From NCBI GenBank assembly GCA_024760905.1, contig CM045746.1, forward strand, positions 12,286,966 through 12,350,965: a stretch of DNA of 64,000 nucleotides, written 5' to 3'. Positions within the stretch are counted from its first letter, which is position 1. Every line of letters starts with the position of its first letter. The position numbers and the translations under genes are program-made. The stretch is from Plotosus lineatus (lineage: Eukaryota; Chordata; Actinopteri; Siluriformes; Plotosidae). This document shows, in pieces, positions 58,735-64,000 of this stretch. Below the pieces are notes generated by a model. The model made no database searches and was not told where the DNA came from. It saw only the letters and a program-made list of their open reading frames with translations.

Positions 58735-59036
58735 CTCTGGCATAGTGGTTAGGGTGCTGCGCTCATGATCGGGAGGTTGTGTGTTCAAATGCCAGTTAGA
58801 CCCCCACTGTGCTAAGACCCCTGGGCCAGGTCTTAACCACAAGTGTGCCTGTGTTCACCCAGCAGTATAAATGGGTACCAGTAAAAATATACTGGGAAGG
58901 TAACCTGCGATGGACTAGCGTCCCATCCAGGAGGAGTTGACCTCCTGGTCGCTTCACGCTACGGAAACTGGGGATAAGCATCGGCCTGTTGAGCCGCTGG
59001 GCTCGGGTGTAAAAACCCAAACAGACTTTACCTTTT
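58735..59036 (+). mobile_element. tRNA-derived SINE, family C copy 4
   Basis: Starts within the head (ggcatagtggttagggtgctg) and runs to a tttacctttt tail. Nearly full length. Confidence 0.75.
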
Positions 59037-59039
59037 TAG

Positions 59040-59510
59040 CATTGTTTTTAAAAACAATGCTTATGCATTGTCTATAAACTATTTCATCAGACGATTCCCA
59101 TAATCCTCGTAATCAGCATTTATATGCCCCAGTTAGTAGTAGGCAGCTTTCAGCAAGAGAAAAAAAAACCCCAGATAATTTTCTCTTACTTGTTTACTTC
59201 ATTAGAATAACAGCAGGTAGAACAAAATGCAAATTAATCAGTGACAGGAAGCTACTGTACAAGGGCAAAGTACCCTATGTTGCTAATGTTATCAGTCTCT
59301 ATACAGCAACCTGCCAGACAAAACATTCACTCAGCACTGATGTCACTCTGTATAATTCAATCACTTGCTTCATTTAAATTTGTGAGATTCTCGATACTAG
59401 TACGTACTTCACAACATGAAAAAGCTTACAGTGATCATAATAAAAATGCTGTTCTCATGAAAAAAAATTATAGAAAGAGATATTATTATTAGATACATAT
59501 TATTTATTAA
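59040..59510. other. probable cntnap2 intron, nothing recognised
   Basis: AT-rich unique-looking sequence without exon or repeat signal. Confidence 0.4.
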
Positions 59511-59514
59511 TCTA

Positions 59515-59765
59515 TGTGTTGAACCACTTAATCCTATTAGGGTTGCAGGGAGGCTGAAGCCTATCTCAGCCAACTCTAGGCAAAGTCAAGGTGCATCCCG
59601 GCTTTCATCAAGAGGAGCTGCTTAGCCATCAGTTTGTTTCTGCCCTGTGGTGGCCTGTCAAGCTGTCCAGGGTGTACTCTGCCTTTGCCCAGAGTCAGAT
59701 AAGATGGGCACCAGCCACCAGTGACCCTAATTAAGATTAAGCAGTTCAGAAAATGAATGAATGAA
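59515..59765. mobile_element. SINE tail pieces in opposite orientations
   Basis: 59515-59600 is a reversed tail (ggttgcagggaggctgaagc); 59605-59765 is a forward end of family A body and tail (tttcatcaagaggagctgct to gaatgaatgaat). Confidence 0.6.
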
Positions 59766-60113
59766 TAATTTGTAAAAGAAAAACAACCAAATAAAATATA
59801 ATGTAATCTGTGGTTAGCTGCAGGAGTTAATTTGATTTTTATAGCTGTTGAACAATACAGATTGTTTTTTTTTTTTTTTACTCCAGGATAAAATATAAAT
59901 GAGGCCCATTATTTGTTAGCGTCATTCATCTGGTACACAAATCTCAATGTGTGTGTGTCACACCAATCCATATCGCTTGTGTCTTATCACAAGCAGACTG
60001 AACCTTTTGTTGGGGATTACGGCTGGCTTTACTATCAGATGTGTGCTGCTATATTAAAAGCTCCAAAACAATACTCAGTTTGCTCATATCTGAGTTGCGA
60101 ATCCAACAGCAAT

Positions 60114-60410
<297 letters not shown>

Positions 60411-60679
60411 TGTTATTGCATCACGGTGACTCTGATTACATTTGGGACTGGCGATGTGTTAAAATGATGGTTAATGAGATTGAAGGTCAAAAGCAGCTCA
60501 ATGGGAAGAGGCTGATCGGGGTCGATATGCCAGTGGAGCACAAAAACGTTCTCTTGTTCCAGCATATAGTTATTACATTTACAGCACATGCAGATAATGT
60601 GTCCACTTTAAAATGAGTATTTATATTTCAATTAGAGCACTATATCTTAAAAGATTTCTATATGTTTGAATTATTAGAG

Positions 60680-60905
60680 GAGGCATGATGGTTTGTGCAT
60701 CTGCTTCACAGCAGGAAGGTCCTTGGTTCAAGTCCTGGGCTTGGCGAAGGCATTTCTGTGTGTTTATATGTTTTCCTTGGGCATGCGTGCGTTTTCTCCA
60801 AGTACTTTGGTTTCCTCCCACCATCCAAAGACATGCATATTCAGTTAATTGACTGTTTCAAATTGCCCCTAGATGTAAGTGTGTGTTAACTGTTGTGAGT
60901 GTGTT
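60680..60905 (+). mobile_element. V-SINE-like element, 3' truncated
   Basis: ggaggcatgatggtttgtgc, agcaggaaggtccttggttc, centre cctcccaccatccaaagaca to cccctagatgtaag. Confidence 0.6.
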
Positions 60906-61071
60906 GTCTATATACGTATACAGTATTACTCGGTCCATATGAAAATGCACCACTTATGAAATCTGGAATATCTCCACGGATTTATATGTGAAGTATATAC
61001 TTATGAAGCATTTGAGATAAAGAATGATTTAAAAGACATGTAAACATCATGCAATTTCATTCACGATAATC

Positions 61072-61440
61072 TTAATGCGGTAATGTTAATGCGTCAATCT
61101 GGGGCCAAAATAAGGACGTCGTGCACCCAGGCCTGCAGCTTGCAGATGGTTCCGTATGATGTTGGGGTGAATGAACCCACATCGTCCTTGAACTTGAGCA
61201 GCTGTTCTTGTCGCTGATAGTGTTCGGTCTCGGACATGATCCCGTACGATCTGACAGTCCTGGCGTGCCGTTGTCACACGTTGTTGTCCCGGTCGAGGAC
61301 GGTCCCGAGTGCTCCCCGTTTGCAGAATCCTTTGATGGAGTCTTGCGATTGTTGTGTGTGCACAGTGTAGTCGTCTGGCAATTTCCCTGGTGCTGGCACG
61401 TTCTCATTCAGGGGCTGTAAGTCGCGGCATCATGTCGGCT
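61072..61440 (-). pseudogene. Tc1-type transposase N-terminal fragment
   Basis: Minus strand: TTARQDCQIVRDHVRDRTLS, ATRTAAQ and IHPNIIRNHLQAAGLGARRP YFG-like text resemble the second HTH region of fish Tc1-type transposases (ARQDR.I...H.RDR...A, T...R.R....R.RRP). Frame changes upstream near 61280. Confidence 0.6.
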
Positions 61441-61731
61441 TTTCACAAATGTCAGTGAACAAGTGAAATTTTATTCGGATTCACATGCTTTTAAAGGCAA
61501 TGTGTGCACAAATTCAGAGTGAAATTAATTTTTCCCGTGGTGTGCGTGCAAAATGTTGCGTTTTTGCGAAAAATTGCCGAGCGTTACAGTTAACATGAAA
61601 TTCTCGCATTTCATGCACCTGGCATGTCGGGTGATGTCACTGTAGTGTTGTTGTTCTATAAAACTTATATTGAACTTCATTTGAACTTAAATATTAACTT
61701 TTTTCAAGTGGTACGTTTTCATGTGTACTTA

Positions 61732-61826
<95 letters not shown>
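61732..61826. repeat. (TA)n(CA)n microsatellite
   Basis: Runs directly into the left end of a family D element. Confidence 0.95.
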
Positions 61827-61830
<4 letters not shown>

Positions 61831-62292
61831 GATCTCTCGCCACCTCATGCTTCAATTCATGCAGCTTCAGTGCATTGCGGTTTATTAAAAATATTTCAAA
61901 TTAAAAAATAATGAAATTAAGGGACAATGCCACAAAACAAGGCCAATTATGCAAAAAAACCCAAACAAACAAAAACAAAAAACCAACCCAAAACCCCCCA
62001 ACGAAACTACTTACATTTTAATGTGAGGTGTGCATCTGAGTCCGTGCACACGTGTCTGTGTGTGTGTGTGTGTGTATTTATATTTTATTTACATCTTATG
62101 CATTATTTTTGAATGTTTAATTGTTATTTTAAGCATTTATAGCATTGAACATGTATTTATTGATATTATATACACATATACATATGTACATATACGTCAG
62201 TCGGGGGGTGGGGGTTTGATCTTACTTTGAGGAATTTGGTGGTCGCTGGGGGATCTCAGTCCCAATTAACCGCGGGAAGTGAGGGACCCCTG
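61827..62292 (-). mobile_element. Tigger-like MITE, family D, complete (466 bp)
   Basis: Left end cagggatctctcgccacctc, right end ...gaagtgagggacccctg followed by TA. Confidence 0.75.
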
Positions 62293-62299
62293 TACATGT

Positions 62300-63535
62300 A
62301 GAGCCCAATCATAGAAAGCAGCATGGGAAAAATTCTAATTAGAATTTGTTGCACATATGCAACATGGGGTGCTACGTGGTTAATGCTGTGTCACACGGAG
62401 GCATCACAAAACCCTTTAATTGCAACCTTGTTTTCCTCACTGGTGTCTCCTCTTTGGGTCTTTGTCATTCCCATCCAGATGTTCTTTTCTCTGATGCATG
62501 ACACAGAGCAAGATCTGATGACGGCAGCACAGCTGGACCTTCTGCACGTCATATAGGGGGCAGGGCTGCTATCTTCAGACTGACATGTAGCCCTTCTGCT
62601 CTTTTGTATCCTTCTGCATAACTTCTCAATCCACACTCCTCATTACACAAAGAGAATTGGAATGGCCAGAAAAGATGGCGAACCAGATGAACTTCCAGTT
62701 GAAACAAGGACTGAGGAAGCAACAAATAAGGGTTTTTGGATACACCACAATGTTCTCAAGACATCGCTGTCACAAAACCGGCCCAGGAGGCTGCAGTGGC
62801 CTTGACCTTTGACGTCAAAAATCCAACCCTTTAGTCAGGTTGGACATTTGTACAAAATCTATCTCAAAATAATGGACCACACAAGGCTGCAGTGATATTG
62901 ACTCTTAACCTATGACTACTGAAATCTAATCTGTTGATGTATGAGTCAGAATGGGTGTTTGCTCAAGTAAATCTCAAAGCATTTTTGAGATATCACATTT
63001 ATCCTAAGGACTTTGAGAGATATATTTATGGACAAACTGACAACATGATGTCTCCAGCCTGGCGGTTGCTGGCGCAGAGGCATAAAAATAGCAATAATTA
63101 AGCACCCGAGCACATTTGGACCATACTACTTAGCAAGCATGAGGTATTGATGGGATTTCGCCTGACGTTCTGCCTTCAATACCCCTTCCAATTTGTAAAT
63201 AAAAGCCAAGCTTGTTTGTAACATCGTCTCACATCAACAAACAAATGTCTCGAGATTGGCGTCACTCACATGCCCTCACGTCTTGTTTGGGACTTCACAA
63301 TACAGTACAGTACTTGCTTCTGACTGGTTTAAAAAGATGTTCTATGATACGAGAAGGAATGTAACAGAATGTAATTATGTTTCTGTGCAGAATCATGTTC
63401 TACTAAACCCTGCTGGTGGCGACCGAGAGGCGAACTGTATCTTCAAATTGTAGTGGAGGTAACTGATACCGTCGTCTATCCTTCTATTAAATTTCATATA
63501 AAGCATGCAACACACCTCACGTTAATCATAGAGAT
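62300..63535. other. probable cntnap2 intron, nothing firmly recognised
   Basis: 62,750-63,020 contains phrases (gaccttgacctttgacgtc, atctcaaaataatggacc) loosely like 8,160-8,400 and may be an old dispersed repeat. No coding signal. Confidence 0.35.
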
Positions 63536-63539
63536 ATGC

Positions 63540-63665
63540 CCTATAATGGCCTGGCGAGCTGTCCAGGATGTACTCTGTCCTCACCCAGAGTTGGCTGACA
63601 TGGGTGCCAGTCTACCTGTGACTCTAATTAGGATTAAGCGGTTCAGACAATGAATGAATGAATGC
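63540..63665 (+). mobile_element. SINE family A tail fragment
   Basis: ggcctggcgagctgtccagg to attaggattaagcggttcag and gaatgaatgaatg. Confidence 0.65.
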
Positions 63666-63873
63666 GAATTAGAAACATATAATTACAGACAATAGGGTGG
63701 ATCCACATTTCTGAAGCTCAGACAAACCAACGATGTATATTCTATTGGTAAGACTGTAATTTGCGTTTAAGGCGTTGTCTGGAATTTTTAATCCTGATAG
63801 AACCAGACTTTTACTGTTGCTTCTTAATCCCAGTTTAAAAAAAAAAAAAGCTACTTTTGTTCAACTACTAGTA

Positions 63874-63874
63874 C

Positions 63875-63919
<45 letters not shown>
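63874..63919. repeat. (ATT)n trinucleotide repeat
   Basis: About 15 units near the right edge. Confidence 0.95.
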
Positions 63920-64000
63920 TCCGAGTGTGTGTCTGTCTGTCTGATTGTTGAAAGTTGAGAACTAATGAAGGGATTCCCATGAAATTTTCACCAAATGTGC

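Noticed and set aside
62391..62636. Possible extra cntnap2 exon (LMHDTEQDLMTAAQL)
   Set aside because: No matching splice sites in a compatible frame on the minus strand and no resemblance to Caspr domains.

Overview
This is a vertebrate nuclear genomic window, most likely from a teleost fish. It has three split protein-coding genes with GT-AG introns, all on the minus strand. The introns and intergenic DNA are packed with tRNA-derived SINEs, Tc1/mariner and Tigger/pogo elements, non-LTR retrotransposon pieces, a Penelope-like fragment and very many CA/TA microsatellites. No bacterial-style operons, CRISPR arrays or stand-alone RNA genes were seen. Family names come from recognising peptides and repeat motifs by eye, not from a search. 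Splice sites were placed by reading GT/AG signals and checking frame across every junction.

Layout. (1) About 1-22,760: the 5' three quarters of smc2 (condensin ATPase subunit). Its start codon is at 22,561 and 19 coding exons run down to 450, giving about 930 continuous codons. The C-terminal ATPase half lies beyond the left edge. (2) 25,742-31,938: a complete three-exon gene whose product resembles the N-terminal Sec3/EXOC1 lipid-binding domain, best called exoc1l. (3) About 32,000-49,000: no gene recognised. It holds a THAP/YqaJ-type DNA transposon relic, Tigger elements, an APE-type LINE with a long RT reading frame (40,605-43,600), other LINE scraps and a Penelope-like fragment with a plausible hammerhead ribozyme on the minus strand. 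(4) 49,911-50,261: the last two coding exons of a Caspr2/CNTNAP2-type gene (transmembrane segment, cytoplasmic tail, C-terminal EWFI). The rest of the window to 64,000 is probably its last large intron, filled with repeats.

The three genes do not form a pathway: chromosome condensation, exocyst-like membrane binding, and neuronal adhesion. The most notable non-genic material is the mobile DNA. One SINE family has the same tRNA-derived head and body joined to three different 3' tails. A 415-bp composite SINE is flanked by an exact 13-bp target duplication. Several transposons are nested within one another, with readable insertion order. The hammerhead candidate keeps all invariant core positions. 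I see no wholly new multi-gene system; the best candidates for something undescribed are the SINE tail exchange, the 415-bp SINE's tail, and the internally deleted element that keeps the first exons of two convergent transposon genes.
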